A stretch of 35,000 bases of DNA. It comes from Symbiodinium natans. Its lineage: Eukaryota; Sar; Dinophyceae; Suessiales; Symbiodiniaceae. The DNA is taken from assembly GCA_905221605.1 (NCBI GenBank), contig CAJNDS010002572.1, positions 1 through 35,000 of the forward strand, given 5' to 3'. The position numbers and the translations under genes are program-made. Below are positions 34,308 to 35,000 of the stretch, one piece after another; positions within the stretch are counted from its first letter, which is position 1, and every line of letters starts with the position of its first letter. The notes below the pieces were generated by a model, which saw only the letters and a program-made list of their open reading frames with translations, was not told the DNA's origin and searched no databases.

Positions 34308-35000
34308 GTTTAGGGATTACGGTTTAGTGTTCATTGTTTAGGATTTGCAGGGTTTAGTGTTTAGGGTTCAGTGTTTAGTGTTTAGGGTCTAGTGTTTAGG
34401 TTTTGGTTTTACAGGCTTAGGGTTTACTTTTTAGGGTTTAGGGTTAAGCGACTTGGATAATGTCTAAAACCCTAAACCTTATAATGATGAAGTTTTAAAA
34501 CCCCTAAACGACTCAAACCCCATGTCTTTTTGGTTTGGGGTTGGTGAAGGGTTCAGGATGTGTTGTTTCGGGTTTAGGGTTTAGTGTTCAGTGTTTAGGG
34601 TTTAGTGTGTAGGTTTCAGGGTTTAGTGTTTTGTGTTTAGGGTTGAGTGTTCAGTTTAGGGTTTAGGGTTTAGGTTTAGGGTTTAGGGTCAAGCGACTTG
34701 GCCAAAACCCTAAACCAAAGAAAACCAAACTCTAAAATCCAAACAGTAAGCATCTGAAACCCCGACGGGTTTTTGGTTTCAGGTTTAGATTTAGTAGGGC
34801 TTGAGGTTCCGGCTTCGGGGTTTACTGTTTAGCGCTTAGGGTTTAGTGTGTAGGGTTTAGTGTGTAATGTTTAGGGTCTAGTTTTTAGGGTGCAGTGGTT
34901 AAGTGTTTAGGGTTTAGTGCTTAAGCGTTTAGGTTTTGGTGTTAAGTGTTTGGGGTTTGTGCTAAGGGCTTAGTGTTAAGTTTTTAGGGTTAGTGTTTCG
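34308..35000. repeat. Diverged TTTAGGG/TTTAGTG field
   Basis: About 700 bp dominated by G/T-rich heptamers in which TTTAGTG, TTCAGTG and TTTAGGG alternate, interrupted near 34460-34520 and 34700-34770 by short C-rich patches. Two segments share GGGTTTAGGGT-AAGCGACTTGG (34436-34458 and 34680-34701), so part of the field is itself duplicated. Confidence 0.85.

Noticed and set aside
34005-34341. Overlapping frames of 80-114 codons
   Set aside because: All three frames and both strands stay open because of the 49-bp repeat and the flanking microsatellite.
34308-35000. A true chromosome end
   Set aside because: Heptamers are degenerate and mixed with TTTAGTG, arrays in both orientations occur throughout the window, and unique sequence lies on both sides of most of them.

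Overview
This looks like a nuclear, intron-dominated window from a eukaryote whose telomere repeat is TTTAGGG. No bacterial-style gene, rRNA, tRNA or CRISPR array is visible. Hundreds of TTTAGGG/CCCTAAA heptamers lie inside the window, far from any chromosome end. Plants, many algae, coccidia and dinoflagellates share this heptamer. A dinoflagellate is my best guess, for three reasons: some splice junctions fit GA-AG or GC-AG better than GT-AG; one 77-bp intron is flanked by a 12-bp duplication, as introner elements are; and a C-terminal exon (KNTFLHIPDEPSE) resembles segments I recall from dinoflagellate proteins. That recollection is unverified.

Main reading: the window is a chain of short, GC-rich, + strand exon-like islands (about 35-130 bp). 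Most have CCCTAAA-type repeats just upstream, ending near an AG, and TTTAGGG-type repeats just downstream, often starting at the GT of GTTTAGGG. Put the other way, an intron starts with G-rich telomeric repeats and ends with the complementary C-rich repeats, so its ends could pair. Many islands encode A/E/Q/L/R-rich, coiled-coil-like peptides (about 467-8211, 19041-19076 and 25619-27228). From 27877 to 32602 I can build a chain of ten exons whose reading phases agree at every junction. It includes short introns of 78, 79 and 89 bp made largely of telomeric heptamers. A further pair around 33771-33847 forms a 77-bp intron.

One intron (8212-19040) is enlarged by a roughly 10.4-kb insertion. Related 28-bp sequences lie in inverted orientation at 8597-8624 and 18991-19018. 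Inside are a 1.65-kb AT-rich palindromic array (8728-10378; 8 boxes in one orientation, 9 in the other) and a C/T-rich block of three roughly 2.25-kb tandem units with an inverted tail (10611-18735). Each unit carries a roughly 250-bp fold-back. I see no transposase.

Several families of small inverted-repeat (MITE-like) elements about 90-135 bp long sit in the introns, along with long poly-C/poly-G runs, AT and AC microsatellites and a 49-bp palindromic tandem repeat near the right end. Most long open frames in the window are repeat artefacts: L-G-F-R-V or N-P-K-P strings from heptamers, K-L-L strings from the AT array, and S/F/L-rich frames from the C/T satellite. All exon calls are made by eye from splice motifs, frame and composition and have not been tested against RNA.
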